Notes under the pieces: model-generated
What the model was told of the DNA's origin: nothing
Databases searched by the model: none
The model's input: only the letters and a program-made list of their open reading frames with translations
Program-made: the position numbers and the translations under genes
Assembly: GCA_965153455.1 (NCBI GenBank)
Contig: OZ234497.1
Coordinates: 2,666,001-2,730,000 of the forward strand
Reading direction: 5' to 3'
Length of the DNA: 64,000 bases
DNA from: Sphagnum compactum
Lineage: Eukaryota; Bryophyta; Sphagnopsida; Sphagnales
Shown here: positions 33,986 through 47,027 of the stretch, piece by piece
Layout of the letters: every line of letters begins with the position of its first letter
Numbering within the stretch: the stretch's first letter is position 1

Positions 33986-35812
33986 ATCCCTCATTCATGG
34001 GTACAAGTTGCCCTCCCAATACACAAGGAAATTTCTCTGGATGCTTCATGCACAGACAATTTTCACAACAGGTAGAAGTTGGAGTTATTTGTGCAATTTG
34101 TGCTTGTCTTGATAGTTTTGAACTTGGTTGGACCTGGTGTACTAAGTGTACATGTTTTCACATTCTACCATTTTCACTTCTATGACCTGTTGATTTTCTG
34201 GGAAATCCAATAATGTTTTATTTCCTCCCAGTGGTTCTGTCAGACTGCTTTGCTTTAGGAAACTCAAACTGTTGATATTGCTATAACATTTTACTGCTTT
34301 TAGATTGCTTTTGTTGTTGCTCTAGTAATGTAAATTGTTACCCTATTGCAAGAGCAATAGTCTCAAAAACATATATGTATTTCATCAAATACCCTCACTG
34401 AACAGATGAAGGTGAACCATTCTGACACAATTCAGATTCTGAGGTTTTTAAAAAAAAATGCCAGGTATGGATATTGTGGCTTTTTGAGGCTTGCTATTGC
34501 CTTGGCAGGTACTTGACTAGCGCTTTGCTTCCACAAGGTCATCATCGCTTCCTTCACCTGGTATGCACAACTTATTTTTAGGGTGCAGTTGCAGTGTGTG
34601 GTTCCTCATAACAATTGTTGCTCAATCAATTTTGGCTTCCAGGCCTCAGTTTGGTGTTTGAGTTATAAGCTGTGCAACTCCAATGCCAAATAACTTTTAT
34701 CTGAATTTTAGAATCCAGTTACCACGCTACATTATCTGGTTTGGCATGCAGCTGTTGAATAATCAATTTATTTTTTAAAATCGAGTTCAGCTTTAAAATA
34801 TGTGATTTATGTAATTTTTGACCTGATATTATGCTGGAATACAAGTTTTTGACAACAATGAGTGATACTAGCACTTAATGTCCGTGTGAAAAGATTTCAT
34901 TAAAATAGAAGTATTGCATGATTTTCATACCTCACCAAAGTTCTTGGGTGCAACTAGAGACTTCCACTTTATTCGAGAACTTAAGTGAGTTGGAGTCAAC
35001 ATTAGAGGTATTGTCAAGCATGGGTAAGTAGCTGATTGGTGAATCACATACCTATTAGATATTGACACATAGAAACAAAAAAAACAATGGACCCTAAACA
35101 TAATTGTCACAAGTTCACAAAAAATTTACAGTGACAGGCAATTAATTTCTTTAACTTTCTATGTTTTGGGCAAGTAATTTGTAGAGAATTTAACATTTTA
35201 AAATCTCATACAATTGTTGCTGAACCTGAAAAGGCAGTTACAGTAGTCATTGATGCATTCAAATGATGTCATGTGAGTGATATTGATTTAGACACACAAT
35301 CTATAAATGGGTTGTAGTGGAGTTTTACACAAGAGGTCTAAGGTTATGGGTGACTTTGCATATTTGGATAATAACTTCTCTTAAGGTGGTACATGTTTTC
35401 TTGCAATGCTTGTCCCATGACTAGCCCTTTGGACCGATCAATTCATCAGCTCAAGATATCATTCATGCACATTTGTTCTAATGATTTTTGGATTCACGAA
35501 GGTGCATTCACATTCACATTCACAACCATTAGTGCTCTTCCATGTGACTAAGTTTGTAGTGTTTTCACTCACCATCTTTTTGTCCTTCCTCTGTTACACA
35601 TTCAACAGACCTCTTTGGTAAACTCCACAGTGTGTTCTTACGAGCTTCAGAAACTTCAAATTGTTATTGATTGGCGAGTTTGGTATTTTGAAGGGGGCTG
35701 GACAACAATTTTGAGCGACTGAATTGCCCCAAATAGCTAGTTCAGGTTAACTTTTCAAAAGTTGCATTTCTGGAGATGTGACTTGATCTTGGCAATCATT
35801 TGCATCTACAGA

Positions 35813-35814
<2 letters not shown>

Positions 35815-35849
<35 letters not shown>
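35815..35849. repeat. (TA)n microsatellite
   Basis: A run of about 17 TA units in intergenic DNA. Confidence 0.9.
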
Positions 35850-35854
<5 letters not shown>

Positions 35855-36228
35855 TTCAGAATTCAGTGTACAATTGGATTGAGGCTTCATTCACACAATG
35901 TGAGACATGGGATCTTGGAAGTGAGAATGGATACTGTTTTTGGAATTATTTTCACAGACATTTGTGAAATAGTAAGGGACAAATCATCTACTGTTTATAC
36001 CCTGCCCCAGCTTTTTTTTCTTTTTTTTTTCCCTCCCTTTTTTCTTTTCTTTTCCAATTTTCTGATTTCTCAAAAGTGGAGAATTTTTGCTGGAAAAATA
36101 CATCTTGCACTGAAAAAACACAAAATTTTCAAACAAGCAGTTTGCAATCACTGCCCTGCCTTCCTTGCCAGGGTTGCCTGAATATCGTTTTGACATACCT
36201 GGGGATCTTCAGCAATCTTGTTGATGTT

Positions 36229-36256
36229 GTGTGGTGGTGGTGGTGGTGGTGGTAGC
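36229..36256. repeat. (GGT)n microsatellite
   Basis: About eight GGT/GTG triplets. Confidence 0.85.
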
Positions 36257-37130
36257 ATGTGCATAAAGTACCAACGAACAATTTTGCAATCATTCGTGAT
36301 CATGAAAATCAACATGAACAGAGAGTTAACTCCTGTTTACAAGGACCCCAGCCTTGACAATTTGCATGCAAGTAGTGAGCAACATCACAATGAAATGCTA
36401 GGGCCAGTAGTAAACTAGTCACCCCCTGTGGATGCCCCTCAATCATGCTCCATTGACATTATGAAATGAGCCGCTCATCCTGTAAACCCTTTAGGGCTAT
36501 GTTCAAACAGAATCATTCATGATCATGGAACCATGTAACATGGTTAGACAATTTGATGAAAAATAAGTTTGATCAATGAAGTTGTAGGGGAGGTTCCCCT
36601 GGGAGTGGGTTCTCTTGGACATGAGCTTGAGGGTGTTCCTGAACCTTGGGAGAACCCATGAATATGGGAACCACCACATGTGTATGGGAATGCAGGAGCA
36701 TATAAAAATAGGAGGATCTTCCCTTGGCATAATGCCCTAGGGTTTGTCTCGCAGGGAGATCTGTCAAAATACACATAGAAATAAAAAGATAGCCATTTAT
36801 GTAGCCTATTGAGTACAAGTTGATCTCCTTTGGCCACTCACAAAATCCATGTTGAAGCCAAAATTGAATCCCAAATCCTACTACACAGATGAAAAAACTC
36901 TCATTGCGTTGGGCCAAGATGAAACCTTGTATGTTACCCGTCATGTCATATATGTTGGTGGTTCTTTAAGTTATTTGCATGTTTGTGTGTTGACTTGGAA
37001 AGTGTTTATGCCCGTCTCTTTGGAGACATCCCATTAAAATAAATATGTTTGTGCATGATTTAATGATATCAACAATCAAGTTTCTTGTCTAGTTGTGAGC
37101 TTTTTATGTCTTTGCTTTCAACATGAAGGG

Positions 37131-37370
37131 ATTTCATAGAGTGGTTAGCCATAGAAAGATGGCCCAGAACTCTCAATTAATTTTCACTAGGGTGCGGGGG
37201 TTTTCATGGAGAGGTTTCATAGAGTGGTCAGCCTCAGAAAGATGGCCCAGAACTCTCAACTAATTTTCAATAGGGTGCGGGAATTTTCATGGAGTGGTTT
37301 CGTAGAGTGGTCAGCCTTACAAAGATGATCCAGAACTCTCAATTAATCTTCAAAAGAGTGTGGGGCTGAA
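37131..37370. repeat. Tandem repeat, 83-84-bp unit, 3 copies
   Basis: The block starting TTCATAGAGTGG recurs at 37132, 37216 and 37299 (as TTCGTAGAGTGG). Each copy has the conserved parts GTCAGCC, AGAAAGATGGCCCAGAACTC, TCAA.TAATTTTCA and AGGGTGCGGG. Copies differ at roughly 10 percent of sites. It is a minisatellite without evident coding use. Confidence 0.92.
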
Positions 37371-37532
37371 AATCCACACAATTCAGACATCTCAAGACGT
37401 TGCCTGCAATGAGTAAGCTGAAAACTGGTTCAATGTCAACTGTGGTCCTAGGGCAAGCACAGTGGTTGAGCTTGATTGGAGCTGACAATAAGGAAATGTT
37501 TGAAACATGCCCAATCCATCCATTCTTTTCTG

Positions 37533-37670
37533 GCCATTGAATCACAATTTTCAGCTTCCAACACTCATCATTTCTACAAGTCAGCAGGGTTAGGTTGGTT
37601 GTTCTATTCTTTACCCACCATTCAATCACAATTTCCAGCTTCCTCCAACACTCATCATTTCTACAAGTCC
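37533..37670. repeat. Two-copy direct repeat of about 47 bp
   Basis: A block running from ATTGAATCACAATTTTCAGC to TCATTTCTACAAGTC at about 37536-37582 recurs at about 37620-37670 with a CTC insertion. Confidence 0.85.
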
Positions 37671-38016
37671 CGGGCTGAAGAGGTAGTTGCCATGGAATCT
37701 GATGTTACAAAATAGTACCCAGACCAATAAGTACTCTCTCCAACATGGATTATGTGACTCAGCACATAATCAGTAGTGCACCATGGATTGAAATGCTGTT
37801 CAAATTCAGTTGAGGACAAACCACAACTGAGTTACAAAGGTTCTTATTCTGTGAACCCTTCCAATTCCACCTTTCCTTACCACATAGGTACCTACCATAC
37901 AGGTACCTATGACTGATGTTTCACACAAAATAATTCACAAAAAAAAAAAAAGGGAACTTAATTCATAGTTGTTGAACTTGTTGACAATTGAATTCCCAAC
38001 TTGTTTATTGACCCAA

Positions 38017-38170
38017 CAGTTGGGTTATTACTACAAACACACAACACAAGATGTACTTTGCATAATTATTCCTCAGCTGTTGAAATTTGGGAACAGAATC
38101 AATTTAAAGTTAAATAAATATTAGGCAAAGAAGTGTCGATTGTCAATTGTAGGTAGGGTACCTATGTAAG
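38017..38170. repeat. Member 1 of a direct-repeat pair flanking the Harbinger pseudogene
   Basis: The ordered blocks TGGGTTATTACTACAAACAC, TTTGCATAATTATTCCTCAG and AAGAAGTGTCGATTGTCAAT recur as TGGGCTACTATTACAAATGC, TTTGCATACTTATTCCTCAA and TGAAGTGTCAAACATTGGTC at about 42110-42265, in the same orientation about 4.1 kb apart. Confidence 0.7.
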
Positions 38171-38639
38171 TGGGTAAAGTTTCATAAGTATTATGTAATG
38201 TGGAACATACCGGATACAATCCGTTGTGCCAACTAAGTTGCCAAAAGATGAGGAATTCAAGCAAGCTAGAAAATATTGAATGAATGGCAAAACAAATACA
38301 ATGGCCTAGACTTGGTGCATTCCATAACTTAATGGTTTTCATGATTTGTTGGAATGTTCATGTACCCCAAGAAAACTTGTCCATTATGCCTTGTAAAAGC
38401 ATCTTCACTAATTACCTTGCAAACACATACTACAATGTTAGTATCCAAACCCTTTTGCTAAACTCCCCCATGAAATGTGTTGTGAACAAAGTGCTCATTA
38501 CGAATTGTGCAACAACAAGCATTATAGCTACATGAATTACAATTGTCAATTTTTTTTGCACATTCCAAATCCACCATTGTTGTGAAGCTCTAAGATCTTC
38601 CTTCGCATTTTTTTAAAGACGTAAAAAGAAAGCAAGACT

Positions 38640-39960
38640 AATGAAAGGGGAGAGAGGTTGCTTGCACAATTTGAAGAAAACTTTGGTGATGATGGGGAAC
38701 AGTTGTTTCTACAAGGAGTTTTATAGTAGTTTGCTCAAACTTTGGAAGACGAATGGTGTAGGCATGGTGATAGCAAAGTGGGGCACACAAAAAATCCACC
38801 GAAAGAGGAGAAGCTTGAAAAATGAATGCAAGTTTATGAACTATTTTGCTCCTTCACCAATGTATAGTGAGGAACTTTCAAGTGTCGATACAAGATGAGT
38901 TGCAAACTTTTCATGAGAATATTGCAAGCTCTTTTTTACTATGCCAATTTTTTCTTGCACAAATAAGATTGCACAATGAAGCTTGCAATTTAGAAATTTA
39001 CTTCACGTGCTTGCACATAGAACAAGGGCTGATGCAATAGATGAATATTCTTAGCTTGCCAAGAATACAACAATGGAATCCATGAAATGACATGTGCATG
39101 TCATAGTTGTAATTTTTCAACAAAGGCGCCTTTGAAACCCATGAGAGTAAATATAAAAATTCAGCTCAATATTAACGTAGAGAAGGGTTTTTCAAACATG
39201 TTTACAAGCTTTGATTGTATGCACTCTAGGTGGAAGAATTGTTTGATTGGATGGCAAAGGCAATTCAAAACAAAGATGAAAAAAGATGTCCATAATTTTG
39301 AAAACAATTGTAAACCAATCCTTTTAGATATGGCAAGCATTTTTTGTCAAGTGGAAAGAATGACATTAACTTGTTAAATTGATCACCCATGGTTACAAAC
39401 ACGTTAAATATGACAAGTAATGATTTGAGGTTCAAAATGAATTTCAATGTCCACCTTTAATACTATCTTTTGGTGGATGGTATCTATTTTATGTGGTCTC
39501 GCTTTGTGCAAACCATACATGAGCCTCAAGATGAAAAGAAGTAGCACTTTGCAAAGATGCAAGAAAGTATAGAAAAATATGTAGATAGATGTTTTGGGTA
39601 TTGCAATTTAATTTTTTTATCATTCAAAACCCATGTAGGTTGTGGCAAATGGATGCAATTTATGATCTAATGATGTGTTGTGTGATTCTTCATAATATGA
39701 TTATTGAAGATGAATGAGACCAAAATTTGGAGCCATTGTTTGATGAAGCAAATGTAACACATTCAAAAAAAAAATCTAACCTTCCAAGAATACATGAAAG
39801 GCACACCAAAATTAGAAAATTCAAAAGTTCATTACAATTTTAAAATGAATTTGGTGGAACATTTGTGGATCGATTAAGATTAAACATTGAATGAAATACA
39901 ATTATGCATTACTTCAATTATAGTGTGTTTGTGATTTTTTGCAAAGGCTTATTCACAATT
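38640..39960 (+). pseudogene. Decayed PIF/Harbinger-type transposase (ALP1/HARBI1-like)
   Basis: Across several frames the segment follows the DDE nuclease of Harbinger elements. GFSNMFTSFDCMHSRWKNC (about 39190-39240) corresponds to the GFPGMLGSIDCMHW-type block with the first catalytic Asp. Then come a GIYP-type reading (about 39475) and a DARKYRK / QESIEKYVDRCFG-type reading (about 39555-39600), and CVILHNMIIEDE (about 39675-39715) carries the last conserved block. Many stops and frame changes show it is dead. Harbinger elements normally also carry a Myb-like partner gene and leave 3-bp TTA/TAA duplications; neither was found. Confidence 0.75.
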
Positions 39961-40749
39961 AGGTTCCAAAAAAAGGAAAAAGGATTCCAAGACTTTTGTG
40001 AGGCTATTTCTTTGTAAATAACATTTACTTGAAGCAAATTTAAGTGAGAAAATTTGAATAGACCAATTTAAGATAATTCATGTGATAATGGTGAGTTTTC
40101 ACATTTGATTGTATATGTATATTTTGGTTTATAGCCAAAAACACAGAATATCCCAAAAAATCCCAAAATAAGTTTCAATGGACAACTAAACATGTTTTTT
40201 GGCAAAACTATTTCATGCACATGTGACCAACACCTAAAGCTAAACATTTTGAACCCATTGAACATAATTTTATGTCAAATAGTTTTAAAAATGAGTCTTT
40301 TTCCTCACAACCTTTTTTTAAAAATTTCAAGACTTTGAAATTTTTTATACTTTGGTTTTTCATTAAGTTCATCTAATGAACATGCACTTTCATATAAAGG
40401 GGCATGTTTTTGTTGTCCAAAAAGTTTGAAATCAATTATATGACTTTATGCATTCCTTTTGATTCCATTGAATAAAATGTAGTTTAGACATTTGCTAAGT
40501 TAGATTACAAGACTCAAAATGACATTTACATAAGATCCAAATTATTTTTATTAATGTAACAAAACATCATTTCATCTATTGGCATACAACAATCCACTAT
40601 AACTATAATGTAAGATAAAAAAAATCCAAAGTTGTCCTTTGTAATCTTTTAAATACAAGTCACTCCTTTTTGGTACCCCAATTGTGAATACACCCGCAAC
40701 ATTTTTGGGTTTGTGTATGTTTCAAATTATTTCCATGGCGTTTTTTTTT

Positions 40750-41190
40750 TGTGAGTTCTAATGATGACTAAAAGAAAATGATGATTGTGATTTTTTATGG
40801 GATCCACATTGGCAAGAAGAAAGGGTGTTTGTGATTTCTTGTGGGATTCAACCATGGCCAGAATTGGAGGATGCTTGTGAATTTTCATAAGCTTTAACAA
40901 TGGCTAAGGGAAAAGAAGAAAAGGGTGATTGTGGTTTTTTTATGCAATTCAATCATGGCCATAATCAAAAGGTACTTATGATTTTTTGTGGGATTCAGTA
41001 TTGCCAAAGTTTAAAGGTTTGTGATTTTTTGTGAACTTCGATGAAGGTTAGAAATAAAGATTGCTTGTGAATTTTCTTGAACTTCAACAATGACCAATAG
41101 AATGGGTTGTCTATAATTGTTTTGGGTTTCATGATGGCTAAAATTTGAAGTGCTTATGTTTTTTCTCAAGAACTTCATCATGCAAACTTG
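40750..41190. repeat. Degenerate tandem repeat, about 55-70-bp unit
   Basis: A phrase of the form GCTTGTGAATTTTCTTGAAC or TTTGTGATTTTTTGTGG, then TTCAA.ATGGCCA.AAT, recurs about seven times with heavy divergence and variable spacing. It appears to be an old minisatellite. Confidence 0.65.
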
Positions 41191-42104
41191 AAACACCTAA
41201 TTTGGGTTTCGATGGGTTTTTTTATATGTTTTAAGCTTTGATAGTAAAGAGTCTACCATTGTGTTTGTCATCTCCAAGCTTGGAGTTCCAATTGTAAAAA
41301 GTTCAACATTGTTCTCATCTTGGAGCTTTAAGTTTGGGAGTCTACCATTGCCACATCACTTATAAGACCTTGGAGCTTTAAGATTTTGTAAAATTTGAAG
41401 CTTGAAGAAGCTTGAAGCTCCAAGTTCTTATGTTTTTTTTTCATCACAATCCTCCATAATGGAAATAAACATCACATTCACCCATTGCCAACCTTCACCA
41501 CTTTTCAATGGAGCCTTCCATCATTCACCAAGTTGCAAGGCTTGGCATGAAATTTATCAAGGCCTTGCATAAAAATATTGTTTTTCATCATTAATGGGGT
41601 TGGGTTTTCACAATGATCATCATTGGTGGGGTTGTGTTTTCCACAAAAATCACCTTTAACAAGTAGATTTTCCCATTGTAGGTGCTTTTAGAGCATATAA
41701 GCATATATGCTTTAAGGGGAATAAAAAGAGATAGAAAACCATTGCATAAGTAGGTAAGGCACTTGGTGGCTACTAAGTAGGTAGATGCGTGTGGATGGTT
41801 CCACCATTGTCAGCTGCGATGACATGCATAAAAGGAAAAGTATTTCCTATCCACACTCCATCCATATAGTTTGGGTGCACCAATAAGTGTTGTTTCCAAC
41901 ATATCCTCCAAAACTACTCCTATTTTCTTTGTTAATTTACCATAACTTTCATTCAAGGAAAAGTGTGATAGTTACAATGACCCTTGTGACCTCAATGACA
42001 TATATCATTACCTTTAACTAATGTTCATCACAAAATAATTTGCAAATGCTCTAATAAAAAAGAAGAATTTTTTTAATGATATTTGTCAAAATTATTGAAA
42101 AAAA

Positions 42105-42280
42105 ATTATTGGGCTACTATTACAAATGCACAACACAAAAGGTATTTTGCATACTTATTCCTCAACTATTGAAATTCTAAAAAATTAAATTTGAAATCGC
42201 TAAACCTCTTTTTCTAAAATGAATACATATTTGGAAATGAAGTGTCAAACATTGGTCATAGGTACAATATGAGGTATATA
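42105..42280. repeat. Member 2 of a direct-repeat pair flanking the Harbinger pseudogene
   Basis: Same orientation and block order as 38017-38170, about 25 percent divergent. Either both are copies of one old dispersed element, or they are parts of a larger element containing the Harbinger remnant. Confidence 0.65.
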
Positions 42281-43791
42281 AAAGATTTATTCAAAGAGAA
42301 TTCTCTATGGCAATTGAATTAATAAGCAATATTTAAGGATTTAAAAAAAAATTGGCATTTTTTTAATCTCATTTAAGAATTGGAAAAAAAAGATGTATTG
42401 ATGATTGTCCAAAAAATAACACCTTCCGAATAAACGCCTCACAATCAACTTAAGGTCAAGAAGTTCTTTTTAACTCTTTTAAGATAGAGATTCTTCTTAA
42501 GCAACTTGTAATAAATGCCTCTTCTTCCTTTGTGAAGGTGAGGAATGTTCAAGAAGACCCTAGATTCCCACACCTTAGATGATTTGATTAACTAGGTGTA
42601 TATTATTATTGGGTTGGTATATCAAACTTATTCAAGGGGTAAGCCTACATAAAAAATTTCAAGAATTATACTAACTAGGCAAAGGTGTATGGATTTCCAA
42701 TGAAGTTCAAGGGTAAAAGCATGTAAACATTGCAAAATTATCAACCTGGGTAAGGTAATGGCATATTTACCTTATCATAGCCAGAAGGATAAAAGTGAAT
42801 AATTTATCGTATACCATATGCATTTAAGTAAGTAAAGGTAGGGCAAACCTGAATATGTATAAATGTGTATATTAATATGGTATATTGCCAAACATAGATA
42901 GACAATTAGTTGTGCAATTGACATTTACAAACATGAACACATGATATCATAACCATCCAAAGAACAATATTTAAACACATAAAACGAAACCATTCCATAC
43001 CTTGGTAAAAAACAATCTATGTAATGAAAAAAGTTGTGTATGTCAATGTTATTTAGACCCTACTATGAATCACATGTACCGACCTTCTTCATTTGACAAA
43101 CCTATTCCATATGTATCAAGCAATGTTGGCCAATTATTGCTTTTTGACATGGGTAGCTTGTTAGGTATCAATAACCTACCAGCCAAATATCGAGTTTTTT
43201 GAAACATGGTAAACATCCCTCCCACCTAGTATAGAATTTTCAGATTTCAATAACTTGCCAAGATGACAAGGTTATCATCTAGGTTATCAAGCCTAAAATC
43301 CTAAACATTTTTATGATATAAAATTAAAAAAACAAGGAACTTTTTATAAAAAATTACTAACAGTTATCATGTAATTTTTGTATAACATGCATAATTGTTT
43401 TGATCATATAACTGATGTATAACAAGCAATTCTCAATGAAGTATTTGAGAATCGACCCTTATGGATAATTGATGATAAGTGAGGGTATTATTTTGACATT
43501 TACATTGGTAATCAATGGGTTTAATTTTTAAAACTTTTTGTAATAACCTACCCACCTAGTTCTTGTCACAAACCTATAACCATCAAACACAGGTATCAAT
43601 CTCCCATTCTTTCTTAGTTCTAGACATCTCCTTAAAGTTCGATTCACACAGAGGTGGTAAAGGGGATAAATCTGCTGCCCAATATTTTAACCCAAGAAAT
43701 GAATATTTTTATTTTCGTAGATTTGGGATAAATTAGGGTGGAATAAGGAGGTTAATTTGACCCTTCAATTTCTAAATGTTAAAATACCCAC

Positions 43792-43819
43792 TCTCCCCCC
43801 CCCTCCCCCCCCCCCCCCT
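43792..43819. repeat. C-homopolymer tract
   Basis: About 24 cytosines broken by two single T residues. This is unusual in an AT-rich spacer and a likely place for sequencing or assembly length error. Confidence 0.9.
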
Positions 43820-45760
43820 TGGCATTCCCAAGAGCTTGTGATGAAATTTGGTTAAGGATGAAACCCAAATGTAATGACACAATACCATTAACTGCTGAAC
43901 TTAGTATGCAATAAAACACCAATAGTTGATGGTGATGGGTGAGGGAGTGTGTTGGTTCTTGCTTTGTTTTTGTGTTCTTGTTTTGTGCAAGTTTAATATA
44001 GAGTGACAACTTGACAACGTTCGATGTTGGCTGGTTGCTATTCATTTGCATAATCATTTAAATTGTTGCTAGTTGGATTTTGGAGGACACAAGCAATGGA
44101 GTGATAAAATTGTTGTCATCTTGGAAGAGATGTTGAAGTCTTCTACTGAATGAATGGATAAGTTTCTAACTCCAATTGGTTGTAGTGGATTTTTTGAAGT
44201 AGAGACCTTTGGTAATAAAAAAATAAATTTACTATAAAACTAAAGTGGAGGAGGAACTCAAGGCAAACTTGTTTCTCATTTTTGAAGCATGCAACTTCCG
44301 TTGCACACATGTTTCGACGATAGGAACGTAGGTCTAACAATAAAAAATAGGGTGGATTCAAAGATGTGATGACAAGCTTCAGGGGTTTCACAAGTAAGTC
44401 CTTGAAGCAAATTGGGTTCTTGTGTTTAAATGTTTCTATTGTCCAGTGTGATGTGTATGTGGTTGCTGGGGAGAAAGAATACCAAACCGTATGGGAGCTC
44501 TGAGGGTAGATCTTGTTTGAGAGAATACATTCCTTGGGAATCTCTGGGCATGAGAATCCAAAACAATGTTTTGTCTTTGTCTTTTCTCTTAGTCATTTCT
44601 ACAAACAATGTGTCTTGTTAGAGTCTATGAATAACAACTGTAGATGAGTGAAGGAGGCAATTGTGTTTGTTTGTTGAAGTAATTGCAATTGCAATTGTGA
44701 AGTGTCCATTTGGTCTGTCGTGTTGTGTATGGTTTCATTTGGGCAAATCATGACTCTCTATCATTGTTAAAAGTTGAGGTCATCAAGGATGGGGTATTAT
44801 TTCAGTCCATAGTAAGACTACATAGGAAGGGATAATGGTGCTTATGAGAGAGGAATTGGAGTGCTCTAATCCTTGAACACCCAATAGTGTCCAATTGGTA
44901 ATATTGACCTAAAGTCATTGATTTGTTGTTTGAGTAGCTCACTAGATTTGAGATTATGAGAAGGGTTGTTGTAGATGAACACAATGATAACTAAATAGGT
45001 TGGGAATTAGCTCTTGTTTCTTTTTGTTACAAGCTTTTAATGTTGTTCTTTCTTTCAATTGAGAGAGAACTTGGAATTGTGGGAGTCTAGAGACATTGAA
45101 GAATTTTTTGGGCAACCTGAATATATTTTTTCATAATCTACCAAAAAAATTCAGGCACCTTGGAGACATTTTTCCATATTGCCTGAGATTTTGGGCAAAA
45201 TGGAATTTTTTTCAACCTTCATAATATACCTGAAATTATTTGGGCAACAAAAACATCCAAAACTGCCCGAATTGTTTTCCAACATAGGATTTTCCAGAGT
45301 GCAAAAAATCAGGAAACATTCTCATCGGAGGACAGAATTGATTTTTTTCAACCTTTCTAATTTTCAGGCAGAAAAAAATTCCAAAACTGACCAAATGTTT
45401 TTCAAGCATCCTGCAAAAAAATTCTCAGGAATTTTCCATAGTGCCCAATGCTTTTGGCAGCATGGAAAAAACCCTAAATTTCCACAAGCTACTTAACCTT
45501 TGTCCATAATCCAGAAAACCCCTCAATGTGAACACTACAACATAGGGGTTAAATTAACCTCATCATACTATTTTATTGATCTCCTTTGTGTGAACATCAT
45601 AGGGGTTAGTTTACTCCTTACAATCTAGTCTTTTTAACCCTGATCAAGGGAGGGTTAAATGGAAATAAAAATATCCCTACTAACCCTCAGTGTGAATCCA
45701 GTTTAAGGCATTTGGTGGGTATGTCACTGCTAGTAGAGTAAAACTAAATTAGGCAATTAC

Positions 45761-46074
45761 CAGTGTTGGGCGGTTCTTTGAATTTTCAAAGAACCGTCAG
45801 TTCTGGTTCTTTCTATATTTCAGAATCAAAGAACCACCAGTTCCGGTTATTTCAAAAACCTTAAAGAACTGGCAAAGAACTATGCTTCTCTGGTCAATTC
45901 TTTGACGTTTCATTTTTTTTTGTTGAGAATCGCAGTTCTAAACCAAACTTGGTTCTTCGATTTTTGAGAACTGGTGGGTAAGAAGTGGGTATATATGGGG
46001 TCTGATAATTGAAATATAAAGTTAATAGATACCCTGGCTGATAACTTACCATTGGTAAGAACCGCCTAATACTG
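45761..46074. mobile_element. hAT-type MITE, 314 bp
   Basis: The left end CAGTGTTGGGCGGTTCTT pairs with the inverted right end (read inward CAGTATTAGGCGGTTCTT), a match of 16 in 18 bases. The 8-bp flanks are GCAATTAC (45753-45760) and GTGATTAC (46075-46082), six of eight identical. The interior is non-coding and carries several direct and inverted copies of AAAGAACC / GGTTCTTT. The first ten bases are the same as in the 8.1-kb hAT element at 14021, but the next bases differ (GGTTCTT in place of GGGTATCA), so it is a sister family. Confidence 0.82.
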
Positions 46075-47027
46075 GTGATTACTGCTGGAGCTGTGGACAA
46101 GCCTTGGTTCGGCTATTGTCAGGTGGCCACAATATCTCTGCCTTTGGACATTCTGGAGATTCCGTCCATTATAAAAATTTAAACCAATAGTGAACTAGTG
46201 TAGCCTGTGCCGTTGGCCTAAGTGTGAGCTTGTTACCCAACTAATTTTTCCTTTGAAAATTCTTTTTTTTGGGTAATTCAATTGAATTTTCAATTTTAAA
46301 AATTACTCCAAATCACCTTCATTAAATCCCACTCATCGAAGGTATTCCAATAATACCAAAGGTGTGCCCAAATTCCCTTGTAAATTTTAGTTTTGATTTA
46401 AATGAGGTTTCATTCAAAAAATTGTTTTATATGCAATAACTTCTCCACCAAAGGTTCAAACATTATGACATCAACTTCATGCACCCTTATTCATCAAGAG
46501 CTTTCCAATGGTATCAAGAGCACAAGAAGAGGTGCTGTGGTTTGTGACAAACAAAACAAACATACCTTCATTCATAAGTAGATACCAAACAGCCAAAGTT
46601 TGGCCTTGCATTTGGGGAATGTCTCCAATTTGTGGCTTACCCATGGTAAACATTATGATAACCATAGATGTACCTATATCATGAGGTGGTAGGTGGGACC
46701 GTCAGCTTATTTCTAGAAGAGGCCTACAATACCGTACATTGATAGCTGCCTTAGACTAGGTTGAAGCCACTAGCAATACTTGATTGGATTTCATTTCAAT
46801 GCATGCATAGAACTAGAGACCATACAAGTTCCTAAATGATTTCCTTTTCTTTTCTTCTAGCAATGAATGAGGCACCACCTACATGATTCCGCACTAGTTC
46901 TTGCAACCCCAAAAACACCCTACAAATTGGGCAGTTCCACCACATTGTCACTACTCTAGTCTCTTATTTACCTCAATGGCTTCCAATCCATGCACATGTT
47001 ATGGGAATTTTAATGCCATAAAAAGAT

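Larger units (their letters stand above)
33346..38639. other. Intergenic region with tandem repeats and microsatellites
   Basis: No gene recognised. It holds a hairpin at 33901-33985, a TA run at about 35815-35849, a pyrimidine tract at about 36008-36055, a GGT run at about 36229-36256, an 83-bp tandem repeat at 37131-37370, a two-copy 47-bp repeat at 37533-37670 and one member of a direct-repeat pair at about 38017-38170. Open frames up to about 120 codons are present but show no family resemblance. Confidence 0.5.
39961..45760. other. Intergenic region with degenerate repeats
   Basis: No gene recognised. It contains a degenerate tandem array at about 40750-41190, the second direct-repeat member at about 42105-42280 and a poly-C tract at 43792-43819. 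In 45080-45490 imperfect copies of a CAAAACTG / TTTTC.GG-type motif recur at roughly 40-bp spacing. The short open frames are of no known family. Confidence 0.45.

Noticed and set aside
44426-44621. Overlapping open frames on both strands
   Set aside because: Complementary chance frames without motifs.
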